Assembly (NCBI GenBank): GCA_000381585.1
Contig: KB906736.1
Coordinates: 1-64,000, forward strand
Direction of reading: 5' to 3'
From: Acidobacteriaceae bacterium KBS 83
GTDB taxonomy: Bacteria > Acidobacteriota > Terriglobia > Terriglobales > Acidobacteriaceae
DNA: 64,000 bases
Made by a program: the position numbers and the translations under genes. How positions within the stretch are numbered: position 1 is the first letter of the stretch; each line of letters starts with the position of its first letter. The notes under the pieces were generated by a model. It saw only the letters and a program-made list of their open reading frames with translations. It did not search any database and was not told the DNA's origin. Positions 1 to 8,781 of this stretch are shown piece by piece.

Positions 1-1008
1 TCAATAGATATGGAAGTTGACTTCGATGGTGATCTCGACCGGCACAGGTTTGCCCTGGTAGGTGGAAGGCTTGAACTTGTACTGCCGCACCGCTTCGACG
101 GCCTTCTCATCCAGCCCCATGCCCAGCTTGCGCACCACGCGGATGCGCTGCGGCATCCCGTGCGCGTCCACGATCAGCGACACCACCGACACGCCCTGAT
201 ACTTCGCGCGCCGCGCTTCGTCAGAGAACTCCGCATCCACTGAGTAGATCAGCACCGGCGGCGACACGCCGCCACCTACGTGATACAGCCCGCCACCGTA
301 GCCGCCACCCTCGCCCGGCCCATAGCCCGCGCCGGAGCCGGATCCGATCCCGCCGCCATCACCCGAGCCCAGACCGGCGCCCGAGCCCGTCCCGTTCGCC
401 GCCGGCCCCACAATGTTGGTCCGCGGATCGCCTAGGTTCGGCAGGTTGTTGTTGGGCAGCGCCACGTTGGGCGGCATCTTGATCGTCGGTTCCACTGCTA
501 GCTTGGGATGCTCGTTCACCGCCAGCATCGGCGGCGTCACCGGGGTCTCGGAAAACTTGGGCAGCCGGCCCTTGGGCGCCTGCACCAACTCGTGCGCGCC
601 GCCGCCGCCGCCACCGCCCATCGCCGGCCCCTTGGGCGCAATCGGACGGAAGGGCGTGATGTCCACCGCCGCCATCTGCGGCTTGGGTGGCGTCACCTTG
701 GGATGCATCCGCATCTCGATGATCAGGGCAACAATCAGCGCGATGATCACCACGTGCGTTCCCACGGAAAGCCAGGTCGACAGCGGACCGCGCTTCACCC
801 GGAAGGGATCCAGCACCGCCACCGGCTGCGAGGTCAGCACCAACGGCGGCAGATGCTCTCGCTGGAACAATCCACGCACCGTCCCCAGCCACGTCCGCCA
901 TACCGGCTCGTCCACCACCGGATTCCACAGATGCGGCTCTAACGGAGTTCTGCTTCTCTCTGACTCGATGTCGGGTGGTGGGGGCAGGACCTGATTTGTC
1001 ATAGGCAC
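1..1008 (-). CDS. TonB-family energy-transducer-like protein
   Basis: This 335-residue protein has the TonB layout: a cytoplasmic N-terminus, one membrane anchor near residues 80-100, a Pro/Gly-rich periplasmic spacer, and a C-terminal TonB fold. The last 80 residues carry the family pattern (GVSVVSLIVDAHG, then DEKAVEAVRQYKFKPSTYQG and VEITIEVNF). TonB proteins pass proton-motive-force energy from ExbB/ExbD to outer-membrane receptors; no exbBD is nearby. The N-terminus before the anchor is about 75 residues, much longer than in E. coli TonB, and the spacer has a seven-glycine run plus a Gly/Ser-rich tract. The GTG at 1008 has AAGG seven bases upstream; the ATG at 1002 is the alternative start. 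Confidence 0.85.
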   Translation of the reverse strand: MPMTNQVLPPPPDIESERSRTPLEPHLWNPVVDEPVWRTWLGTVRGLFQREHLPPLVLTSQPVAVLDPFRVKRGPLSTWLSVGTHVVIIALIVALIIEMRMHPKVTPPKPQMAAVDITPFRPIAPKGPAMGGGGGGGAHELVQAPKGRLPKFSETPVTPPMLAVNEHPKLAVEPTIKMPPNVALPNNNLPNLGDPRTNIVGPAANGTGSGAGLGSGDGGGIGSGSGAGYGPGEGGGYGGGLYHVGGGVSPPVLIYSVDAEFSDEARRAKYQGVSVVSLIVDAHGMPQRIRVVRKLGMGLDEKAVEAVRQYKFKPSTYQGKPVPVEITIEVNFHIY

Positions 1009-1260
1009 TTCTTGACCTTACCGAGGACGGCAGCCTGCGGCGCACCGCCCGTGATCTGTTGATTATCTATGAATGCGCTGTCCCATGTCTTCGATTTGCC
1101 GCATCTTCCTGCACCAAAATGGAGACCGGCAGGTAACGTGGGTCACGTGCAGCTCCGTTCTAAGGCGATACAGATTGAGACGGGCACCTGCCCGGATTGG
1201 TCACACCCAACATATGTAAAATGAGCGACCCTGGCGTTCTACAATAGAGCATTCCCTATC

Positions 1261-4149
1261 ATGACCTTGCGTGACCCTAAGCCAGACCCCAAATCGTCCC
1301 ATTCCGAAGGGGGCCGGCCGGAGCTGAAGTCGACCCTTCTGCTGCCGCGTACCGGCTTTCCCATGAAGGCCAATCTGCCGGAAAATGAGCCAAAACGGCT
1401 TGCGATTTGGCAGGAACATGGACTCTACGAGCAGATTCGCCGGGCTCGCAAAGGCGCTCCCCAATACATCCTGCATGATGGACCGCCATATGCCAATGGC
1501 CCCATCCATCTGGGCCACGCACTGAACAAGTGCCTGAAGGACTTCGTGGTGAAGTCGAAGACCATGGCCGGCTTCGATTCGCCTTATGTTCCCGGATGGG
1601 ACTGCCACGGCTTGCCCATCGAGATCAAAGTCGACGAGCAGCTTGGCCGCAAGAAGCTCGAAATGGACCCCATTGCGGTCCGGTCCGCCTGCCGTGCCTA
1701 CGCGCAGAAGTTCATCGACCTGCAGCGCACTCAGTTCGAGCGCATCGGCGTCCTGGGCCGTTGGCAGGACCCGTACACCACGATGTCCAATCAGTACGAA
1801 GCCACCACGCTTCAGGCCTTCTACGAGCTTTTTGAGCGCGGCTTCGTCTATCGCGGGCTCAAGCCGGTCTATTGGTGTTGGCACGACCGCACGGCGCTGG
1901 CGGAGGCAGAGGTGGAGTATGAGATGCACACCAGCCCCAGCATCTACGTACGCTACGCGCTCACCAGCAAGCCGGAGGCACTTGACCCGACGCTTGCAGG
2001 CAAGCCGGTTTACGCGATCATCTGGACCACCACTCCGTGGACGCTGCCCGCCTCACTCGCGATCGCCTTCCAGCCGGAGTTCGAATACGTGGCGCTCGAG
2101 AACACAGATAGGAACGTCTATCTGGTCGCAGCTGCTCTTGCCGATGCGGTGAAAGAAGCCTGCCATCTTGAAGCCGCAAAGGAGATTGCCCGATTCGGCG
2201 GAAGGCAACTCGAGCGAGCGACATTTCAGCACCCGTTTCTTGATCGCGCCATCCTTGGCGTGCTGGCCGACTACGTCACCGCAGACCAGGGCACCGGCGC
2301 CGTCCACACTGCGCCAGCGCATGGCATGGATGACTTCTACACCGGCGAGCGCTACGGTCTTGATCAGACTACGAAGGTCGACGCCGCGGGACGCATTCAC
2401 GAGGGGCTGCCCGAGTACAACGGCCTCAACGTCTTCAAGGCAAATCCGGAGATCATCAAGCTGCTCGAAGCGCGTGGGGCGCTGCTCGGCCGGAACGAGA
2501 TCTATCACTCCTACCCGCACTGCTGGCGCTGCCACAACCCGGTGATCTTCCGCGCGACGGAGCAATGGTTCATCTCCATGGAAACGCCGATGCAGAGGCC
2601 TGATGGTTCTACCGTCAGCTTCCGCCAACGTGCGCTTGAAGAGATCAAGCAGGTGAAATGGGACCCTGCATGGGGCGAGGAGCGGATCTCGAATATGATC
2701 GCGACCCGGCCCGACTGGTGCATCTCGCGCCAGCGCATCTGGGGCGTGCCCATCGCGCTCTTTCTCTGCAGGAAGTGCCATCAGCCGTTACGCGCGCCCG
2801 AAGTTTACAGGCAGGTGGTCGAGCTGTTTCAGCAGCATGGCGGGGATGCCTGGTACGACGGCTCAGCTGCAAAGATTCTTCCTGCAGATGCGAAGTGCGC
2901 CGCGTGCGGTGGCAACGAATTCCGCCGCGAGACGGACATTCTCGACGTGTGGATCGACTCGGGGACAAGCTGGGCTGCGGTGCTGGAAACGCAGCCTGAA
3001 CTGCGCTTCCCATGCGATCTCTACACGGAGGGCGGCGACCAGCATCGCGGCTGGTTCCACTCCTCACTGTTGTTTTCGGTGGGACTGCGCAACGTCGCGC
3101 CGTATCGAGTTGTCGCCACCTCGGGCTGGACTCTCGATGAGCAGGGCCGCGCGTTTTCCAAATCGCTCGGCAATGGCGTCGATCCGGTCGATATCGCGAA
3201 GCGCCTTGGCGGCGAGATTGTGCGGCTCTGGGTCGCATCGGTCGACTTTCGGGAAGATGTTTCGGCGAGCGAAAACCTGATGCAGCGTGTCGCCGACAAC
3301 TACCGCAAGTTGCGCAACACCTTCCGGTTTCTGCTAGGCAACCTGCATGACTTCAACCCGGCGCAGCATGCCGTCGCATGGGAGAAACTCGAGCCACTGG
3401 ACCAGTACATGCTGGCACGCGCGCGAGAGCTGACCACCAAAGTCCTGCGCTGGTACGAGGAGTTCGAGTTCCACCGCATCTACCACGCGGTCAATGAATT
3501 CGCGATTGTCGATCTCAGCGCGCTCTATGCCGACGTGCTGAAGGACCGGCTCTATACGTTCGCACCCAACAGCGCAGCGCGCCGGGCGGCGCAGACGGTG
3601 CTTTGGAAGATCACAGACGCGCTGGCACGGCTGGTCGCGCCGATTCTCAGCTTTCTTGCGGATGAGGTCTGGCAGTATCTGCCTGCAGATAGCAAACGCG
3701 ACGCGAGCGTGCACACGACGCTCTTCCCTGCTCCCGATGAGCTTGCTCCCGCGGGTCAGGACGCTCTGCTGGCGGACTGGGCACAACTTCTCGCGATCCG
3801 GGAAACTGCGATGAGGTCGCTCGAGGAAGCGCGCCAGCAAAAGCGCATCGGCAAGGCGCTCGAAGCCAAGCTGACGCTTGAGGTTCCCGCTGCGCCGCTC
3901 AAGATCGCGCGGCGGTACGAGTCAAGCCTGAAGGAGTTGTTCAATGTCTCCCAGGTGGAGCTTGCGTCGACGGCAGGTGAGGAAGTTCACGCCACCACCA
4001 CGGATGCAGATGGAGCCAAGTGCACGCGCTGCTGGAACTATCGCACCGACATCGGCGTCGATCCGCGCTGGGCGACTGTTTGCGGCCGCTGCGCCGGAGC
4101 GCTCGACGAAATCGGCTTTCCTCCTCTCACCGAAGAGGTAACTGTCTGA
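1261..4149 (+). CDS. ileS: Isoleucyl-tRNA synthetase
   Basis: The enzyme charges tRNA-Ile with isoleucine in the cytoplasm and edits mischarged valine. The 962-residue protein is full length for the bacterial type. The class I HIGH motif is HLGH (in GPIHLGH, about residue 83) and the KMSKS loop is the variant AFSKSLGNG (about residue 635). The WTTTPWTLPAS editing-domain signature lies near residue 255. A C-terminal zinc-binding segment has CTRCW and, further on, CGRC. The first ATG gives the usual N-terminus (TLLLPRTGFPMKANLP). No T-box leader is visible upstream. The stop codon shares one base with the lspA start (TGATG), so the two genes are probably translationally coupled. Confidence 0.97.
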   Translation: MTLRDPKPDPKSSHSEGGRPELKSTLLLPRTGFPMKANLPENEPKRLAIWQEHGLYEQIRRARKGAPQYILHDGPPYANGPIHLGHALNKCLKDFVVKSKTMAGFDSPYVPGWDCHGLPIEIKVDEQLGRKKLEMDPIAVRSACRAYAQKFIDLQRTQFERIGVLGRWQDPYTTMSNQYEATTLQAFYELFERGFVYRGLKPVYWCWHDRTALAEAEVEYEMHTSPSIYVRYALTSKPEALDPTLAGKPVYAIIWTTTPWTLPASLAIAFQPEFEYVALENTDRNVYLVAAALADAVKEACHLEAAKEIARFGGRQLERATFQHPFLDRAILGVLADYVTADQGTGAVHTAPAHGMDDFYTGERYGLDQTTKVDAAGRIHEGLPEYNGLNVFKANPEIIKLLEARGALLGRNEIYHSYPHCWRCHNPVIFRATEQWFISMETPMQRPDGSTVSFRQRALEEIKQVKWDPAWGEERISNMIATRPDWCISRQRIWGVPIALFLCRKCHQPLRAPEVYRQVVELFQQHGGDAWYDGSAAKILPADAKCAACGGNEFRRETDILDVWIDSGTSWAAVLETQPELRFPCDLYTEGGDQHRGWFHSSLLFSVGLRNVAPYRVVATSGWTLDEQGRAFSKSLGNGVDPVDIAKRLGGEIVRLWVASVDFREDVSASENLMQRVADNYRKLRNTFRFLLGNLHDFNPAQHAVAWEKLEPLDQYMLARARELTTKVLRWYEEFEFHRIYHAVNEFAIVDLSALYADVLKDRLYTFAPNSAARRAAQTVLWKITDALARLVAPILSFLADEVWQYLPADSKRDASVHTTLFPAPDELAPAGQDALLADWAQLLAIRETAMRSLEEARQQKRIGKALEAKLTLEVPAAPLKIARRYESSLKELFNVSQVELASTAGEEVHATTTDADGAKCTRCWNYRTDIGVDPRWATVCGRCAGALDEIGFPPLTEEVTV

Positions 4150-4670
4150 TGGTCGACGCAGCCACCGAGGCGGCGCCACTGCGCAACCGCCGCGGCATCC
4201 TCTTTGCTGTCTCCGCGCTGATTGTGGTCCTCGATCGCATCACCAAAATCGTAGTTGCGCGCGCGATTCCGCTGGGCGATGCGCATGTGGTCATCCCGAA
4301 GGTCTTCCGCATCACGCATGTGCTCAATACCGGCGCGGCCTTCTCCCTCTTCGGCGATTCGGCATCGCCAGAGCGGGTGCGCTGGCTGCTGGTCGGCTTT
4401 TCGTTGATCGCAGCGGCTATCGTCGCCGTCGTGTTGTTGCGCATGGGACGGCAGATCACCGCTACTACTTTCGGTCTCGCGTTGATTCTTGGTGGTGCGC
4501 TCGGCAATGCTTATGACAGAATCCGCACCGGCGCGGTCATCGATTTCTTCGAGGTCCACATCGTTCATTACCACTGGCCGGACTTCAACGTGGCGGACTC
4601 GGCTATCGTTTGCGGCGGGATATTGCTGGTGCTGCACTCGCTGGTGGCTGCGCGCTCCGAAGAAGGCTAA
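4149..4670 (+). CDS. lspA: Lipoprotein signal peptidase II
   Basis: LspA is the inner-membrane aspartyl protease that cleaves prolipoprotein signal peptides after diacylglyceryl transfer. The 173-residue protein has four hydrophobic segments and the conserved blocks LNTGAAFSLF, GGALGNAYDRIRTGAVIDF and NVADSAI. The two catalytic aspartates are the D of AYDR/VIDF and the D of NVADS. The ATG at 4149 overlaps the ileS TGA by one base, which fixes this start; the open frame extends further upstream inside ileS but that part is not homologous. ileS-lspA is a widespread gene pair. The partner enzyme gene lgt is also in this window, at 21.7 kb. Confidence 0.96.
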   Translation: MVDAATEAAPLRNRRGILFAVSALIVVLDRITKIVVARAIPLGDAHVVIPKVFRITHVLNTGAAFSLFGDSASPERVRWLLVGFSLIAAAIVAVVLLRMGRQITATTFGLALILGGALGNAYDRIRTGAVIDFFEVHIVHYHWPDFNVADSAIVCGGILLVLHSLVAARSEEG

Positions 4671-4687
4671 GTAACGTGACCCCCCAC

Positions 4688-4711
4688 CCCTCCCCCTTCG
4701 GTGCGGGAGGG
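4688..4711 (+). terminator. Hairpin after lspA, possible terminator
   Basis: CCCTCCC at 4688-4694 pairs perfectly with GGGAGGG at 4705-4711 around a ten-base loop, 17 bases after the lspA stop. No T-run follows, so a factor-independent terminator is only a possibility. Confidence 0.3.
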
Positions 4712-5060
4712 CACCTGTTAACTGCTTTCTATCGTTTGACTTAGGGTGGCTCCCGAGGCCTAAAAATGTCCAGGCAAAGGACGCGCAAATATGTCTTGCG
4801 ACTGGACTTAGAAGCCGAGGGAGGTGTGTGCCTGCGGTGTCGGCTCGATCTGAGATATGTCCCCTATTTCTAATGGTAGCGAATCGCGCGAATTGACCTG
4901 CCAACTATTTTGCTACTTTCACAGATACGTTCCCGCAATGGAACTGGCGGTCCGGGCGGACGCACTCACGTCGCTTCGAGAGTGGGAAACTACTCTCACC
5001 CTAGCGCTGCTAGGATGGGCACCCGGCAGCTCTCCCTCAGCTTGCTAGACTGCTCGGAAC
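4712..5060. other. Intergenic stretch, no gene recognised
   Basis: About 350 bases between the lspA hairpin and the frameshifted gene that follows. Small open frames exist but none has a convincing start, ribosome site or protein-like composition. I see no repeat or RNA-like structure here. Confidence 0.4.
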
Positions 5061-6244
5061 ATGCGTAAGCACGTCTTCGCTCTTCTCTGCCTTCCAATCC
5101 TCACCCTCCCCACTCACGCCCAATGGGATCTTCAGGACTCCCACACCACGGCCAGCCTGCGCGGCATCCACAACGTAGGCGGAGGAGTCGCCTGGGCCAG
5201 CGGAACCAACGGCACAGTCCTTCGCACGACAGATGAAGGCGCAAACTGGCAAACCTGCGCCATGCCGCCCGGAGCTGAACACCTCGATTTCCGTGGCATC
5301 CAAGCCTTCGACGAAAACACCGCCATCGTTATGTCCTCAGGCCAAGGAGACCTCTCCCGCCTCTACAAGACCGCCGACGGCTGCAAATCCTGGAAATTCC
5401 TCTTCACCAACGGTAAGAAGGATGGCTTCTGGGACGCAATAAAGTTCAAAAATACATCGCAAGGTTTGCTCATTGGAGACCCCATTGGAAAGGGCCACTA
5501 CTTTTCGCATTACCAGCACCGATTTGTGACAACACGGGCATTCCCGCTCTATGCCACCATCGATGGTGGGCTGACTTGGTCGAGGGTGGATGGGAATCTT
5601 CTATTTGCCGGCCCCTTCTCCCCTAACGACTCGTTCGAATCGATCTTTGCCGCTAGCAATTCGTCTCTTCTTGACTCGATGCGCATGCCGACATCCTCTT
5701 CGTCACAGGCGGCGAAAGAAATGGTCTCACGGTACTTCGTTATTCAAGCGAAGGGTTCCCATTGATCGCTAAGGGCAGATTTGCGATGTCGGGAGGCGCT
5801 GACACTAATTTGGCCCAAGGTGCGACAGCAGGCGGCTTCTCAATTGCAGTTGAATCAGATAGAACGAGACCAGTCTTGAATGTCGTTGGAGGAGACTACA
5901 GGGTGCCCGATAAACCCGAAGGTACTGCTTCCACCTGTGTCTTTGGATCAAATGATGCACACCTCGTCGAACGACTCACCTTTTATATGTGTGAGGCCGC
6001 CCAGACCCTACCCCACGGCTACCGCAGCGCAGTAGCCTACGACGAAAAGACCAAAACCTGGATCACCGTAGGCCCCAACGGAACAGACATCTCCACCGAC
6101 GAATGCAAAAACTGGCGCCCGCTGCACCCCAAGCCCGGCCAGCCCCACGACGCAGATAGGAATTGGAACCCCCTTTCGCTGCCCTTCGTAGTTGGCCCCT
6201 ATGGGCGCATCGGTAAGTTACGCAATGATGCATTGAAGCCGTGA
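5061..6244 (+). pseudogene. Frameshifted secreted YCF48/BNR-like repeat protein
   Basis: The gene begins with a clean signal peptide (MRKHVFALLCLPILTLPTHA) and runs in one frame to a stop at 5763-5765. From about 5675 a second frame encodes an uninterrupted continuation, including ILFVTGGERNGLTVLRYSSE, which then joins the open frame annotated from 5762. Read across the shift, the protein is about 390 residues with repeated motifs of the sort GTVLRTTDEGANWQ, LYKTADGCKSWKF, LYATIDGGLTWSRVDG and GPNGTDISTDECKNWRPL. That pattern is typical of YCF48/BNR beta-propeller proteins, secreted photosystem II stability factor-like proteins of unknown substrate. The shift is net minus one base between about 5673 and 5690. 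It is either a real inactivating mutation or a sequencing error; nothing else in the frame is broken. Confidence 0.75.
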
Positions 6245-6289
6245 CTAAGCACAACGAAACACCGTCTCCTTCCTCTAATGTCCGTATGA

Positions 6290-6376
6290 CCGGCGATACG
6301 GACGTTATGCCGAGGGGGCCAACCCGGCTCGTCGATTTATGAGATAGCTTCTTAGAGCAGTTGAGAGCCCGGCGGC
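6290..6376. repeat. Dispersed intergenic repeat, copy A (degenerate)
   Basis: The sequence from CCGGCGATACGGACGTTATG through the core CCAACCCGGCTCGTCGATTT and into GAGATAG matches copies B and C at most positions. Similarity to copy B continues weakly past this, through CAGTTGA and CCGGCGG. A further 16-base match (CCATCTCATAAATGCC) to the interior of copy B reappears at 6663-6678, so this copy may have been split by about 280 bases of other sequence. The whole interval 6245-6725 holds no gene I can support. Confidence 0.6.
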
Positions 6377-6725
6377 CTCACCGATCTCAGCAGATCATCC
6401 ACCAATGATTGCCTTCGGTCGCACCCCAAGATGCAAGCTATGACGGAAAGACTAGGGTTCCGTTTTCCGGGGATGGGGCGCCGTCGTCGCTACCTCTGAC
6501 GGGGACGCGCGTGGCGGGTCTCACGAAGGCACGCAATGCAATCAGTGGCATCTGCAAGGGCATCCCGTTCATTGCCTTTGATGCCCAGGTTGGCCAGGGT
6601 AGAGGAAGCTGGCGGCGTACCGTACTGGCTGAACTTTAGCTCGCGACGCTGGGAACCAAGAACCATCTCATAAATGCCGCTGACTAGACGACGAAGAATG
6701 GCCGATACTTCGCCTCGAGGATTTT

Positions 6726-7559
6726 TCAATGGCTCTCTTGCATCAGATGTTGCAGTGCCTCAGCGCGGGCCGCTTCGAAATACTGGGTCGCGGTCTTCGC
6801 TCGCGATAGTATGGCATCCGTAAACTTCTTTTGTCGTTTTGCGGCAAAGACGACAGAGTCGAACATTTCGTCTCCCATTGTGAAATTGCGGTTTCCCTCC
6901 GCGCCTGCAAGCGTCGCAATACGGCGGGCATTGTACATTTGCACAATTTGCGGAGGATAGCCGACACCTGTATCGAGCGGTGGGAATTGATATCCCACCG
7001 GTGCGTAGCCACCTTTAAGAAACTCGCAGCTTGGGGCGACCGTCTGGTTCCCTGCAGGATCCTCCAGCACGATCGTATCTGCCGGACGGGCCACCTGCTG
7101 GTACGGCTCAGCAGTCACCACGATCGCGAAGCTGCGCACAGCAGTTTTCGTTTTCAACTCGAACCGGTTCCCTTTGGCTTCCATCGCTCCCAATTTGAAC
7201 GTCTTCCCCGCTGGAGTAATGGCCCACACCAGGTAAATTTCAAACTGGGCTCCGAAGCTGCCCGGTGCGCTCAATCCGTTGGCTTTCACTTCGACCGCGA
7301 CCTGCTCGTCTCCCATTTTCAGTTCAGCCTGCCCGCTTGCGTTCGGCGCCAATTCCGTCCCCTTGAGTGTCGTTGTGACAGATCCACGAGCCGGCGGATT
7401 GATGACGCTCACAGTCTTTGTGACAAGTTGCGGCTGAAATTTGAGCTTCTGCGCCCCGGTCGCGCTCCCAGATTGTTGCGCATGCACGACACCAACGCCT
7501 GCGCAAAACAAACTCAGCAGGAAACCCCTTGCAATCATGTGTTGGACCGAATTCTTCAT
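6726..7559 (-). CDS. Secreted protein of unknown function
   Basis: I do not recognise the family with confidence. The ATG at 7559 is preceded by GGGAG at good spacing and starts a 277-residue protein with a signal peptide (hydrophobic residues about 8-24, then VVHAQQ). The frame is open upstream to 7700, but that part lacks signal character. Residues about 60-170 look like a beta-sandwich: AELKMGDEQVAVEVKANGL, then QFEIYLVWAITPAGK and FKLGAMEAKGNRFEL. This resembles the periplasmic domain of RskA-type anti-sigma proteins, but no membrane anchor or sigma-binding part is present. The C-terminal 60 residues form a charged, Ala-rich helical segment. Repeat copies A and B flank the gene. Confidence 0.6.
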   Translation of the reverse strand: MKNSVQHMIARGFLLSLFCAGVGVVHAQQSGSATGAQKLKFQPQLVTKTVSVINPPARGSVTTTLKGTELAPNASGQAELKMGDEQVAVEVKANGLSAPGSFGAQFEIYLVWAITPAGKTFKLGAMEAKGNRFELKTKTAVRSFAIVVTAEPYQQVARPADTIVLEDPAGNQTVAPSCEFLKGGYAPVGYQFPPLDTGVGYPPQIVQMYNARRIATLAGAEGNRNFTMGDEMFDSVVFAAKRQKKFTDAILSRAKTATQYFEAARAEALQHLMQESH

Positions 7560-7718
7560 TTCAGCTCCCAATGCTTCACCGCAAAAGTCTCGGCTTCGCT
7601 GCGAAATCGCATCTGGCGGTCGATCTGATCCCCGCGATACCTGATGTATTGTCCTACATACCTTCGTTCCCCTCCGTGTGGCAATGATCGAGTAGAACAA
7701 CTGTCATAGTTCCCGAAA

Positions 7719-7881
7719 ACCGGCAATACGGAAGTTATGCCGAGGGCGAGCCAACCCGGCTCGTCGATTTCCGAGATAGGTTCTAGTCAGTTGATCCTGT
7801 CCGGCGGCGTGGTCAGAACCCCATCTCATAAATGCCTCTGGTCGGCGAAGCTTGGCAGAATCATTTCCGGATTGCCGACAA
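7719..7881. repeat. Dispersed intergenic repeat, copy B, with inverted ends
   Basis: The left end reads CGGCAATACGGAAGTTA (7721-7737). The right end, TCATTTCCGGATTGCCG (7861-7877), is its inverted repeat at 14 of 17 positions, giving an element of about 160 bases. The interior contains a perfect hairpin, CGAGCC-AACCC-GGCTCG. The first 64 bases (from 7719) are identical to copy C at 15.04 kb. No transposase is encoded in it. Confidence 0.7.
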
Positions 7882-7968
7882 CACAGACACAATCGCTTAG
7901 TTGCATGAATCTCGACAGGAACACCGTTGACTCCATTGGTGTCTAAATCAACCAGTTGAACGAGCCAC

Positions 7969-8073
7969 ATGACCGGACGTTTTGTTCTGCTACTGTTCGC
8001 CTTGGCACCAGTCGTGATCGGGTACTCTGCGCAATCTCCGGCCCGAAACACGCAACCGCTCTATGCTCCCTAA
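7969..8073 (+). pseudogene. Orphan signal-peptide remnant
   Basis: An ATG at 7969 opens a 34-residue frame with a textbook export signal: TGR, then the core FVLLLFALAPVVIGYSAQS. It stops with TAA at 8071-8073 right after the expected cleavage region. No homologous-looking continuation is visible in the other frames. It is best read as the leftover N-terminus of a deleted secreted protein, though a tiny exported peptide cannot be excluded. Confidence 0.35.
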
Positions 8074-8433
8074 CGCTTTGTGAAATCTCTTCCCATCACA
8101 AAGGGGTGAGTCCGAAATACATTTCGGTCGATGCGGAGTATATAAACGCGGTTCCACATGGTCTGTTTCTTACCGATAGGCGATCGATCTGAGCAGGTCA
8201 ATGAGTGACTCGGCTGATATCACCAACTGAGCCTTCGGTGTCCAGAAGTCACTACAAATGGGGCGACTTTTCATTAGTAACCACAACTACGCCGTCCTCA
8301 ATAAACAGTCTCCCGGCAGTTTCCTGACAAATCTTCTGGACTTGACGTCGAAAGATCGCGCAAAATCTCCTGTTGTTTTCCAAAAGAAAGCATGCCATTA
8401 TTCCTGTTGGGAAACCTAAATGTGGAACTCCCG
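8074..8433. other. Intergenic stretch before padR, no gene recognised
   Basis: About 360 relatively AT-rich bases with no credible open frame. It should carry the padR-ADOP promoter; a TTGACG at 8342-8347 could be a -35 element but I see no matching -10. I did not find a clear PadR-type dyad. Confidence 0.35.
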
Positions 8434-8781
8434 ATGAAAGAAAAGCCGGACGTCTTGCAAGGAACGCTGGCGCTGATGGTCCTCAAAACCCTCGATGTTC
8501 TGGGGCCACAGCACGGCTACGGCATCGCCCGACGCATTGAGCAGATCAGCGGAGACATTTTGGCCCTAAACCAGGGCACTCTCTATCCTCTGCTGCTCAA
8601 GCTGGAGAATGAAGGCTCGATTGCCTCGCAATGGGGTGCATCGGAAAACAACCGCCGCGCCCGCTTCTATCGCCTTACCGCAACCGGCCGCAAACAGCTG
8701 CAGGCGGAGACCCGCGATTGGAAACAGACCGCGGCTATCATCGCGCGCTTCTTTGAGGTCAAAGCCGAGGACCTGCCATGA
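8434..8781 (+). CDS. PadR-family transcriptional regulator
   Basis: PadR proteins are small dimeric winged-helix repressors. This 115-residue protein contains the family blocks GTLALMVLKTLDVLGPQHGYG, ALNQGTLYPLLLKLENEG and RRARFYRLTATGRKQLQAE. I chose ATG 8434 because it gives the usual short N-terminus (MKEKPDVLQGTLAL) and has GGAA seven bases upstream; the frame is open back to 8392. Its TGA overlaps the ATG of the permease gene (ATGA at 8778-8781), so the two are cotranslated. In acidobacteria this regulator type is regularly placed before ADOP permeases and probably controls them. Confidence 0.92.
   Translation: MKEKPDVLQGTLALMVLKTLDVLGPQHGYGIARRIEQISGDILALNQGTLYPLLLKLENEGSIASQWGASENNRRARFYRLTATGRKQLQAETRDWKQTAAIIARFFEVKAEDLP

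Noticed and set aside
1046-1260. T-box leader before ileS
   Set aside because: No TGGNACC-type bulge sequence or terminator was seen. An inverted word ACGTG-GGT-CACGT at 1136-1148 is too short to call an operator.
4857-5048. A 63-codon open frame after lspA
   Set aside because: No ribosome site, odd composition and no motif; treated as non-coding.
7704-8051. A 115-codon minus-strand frame
   Set aside because: It runs through repeat copy B and the orphan signal peptide, and its sequence is not protein-like.
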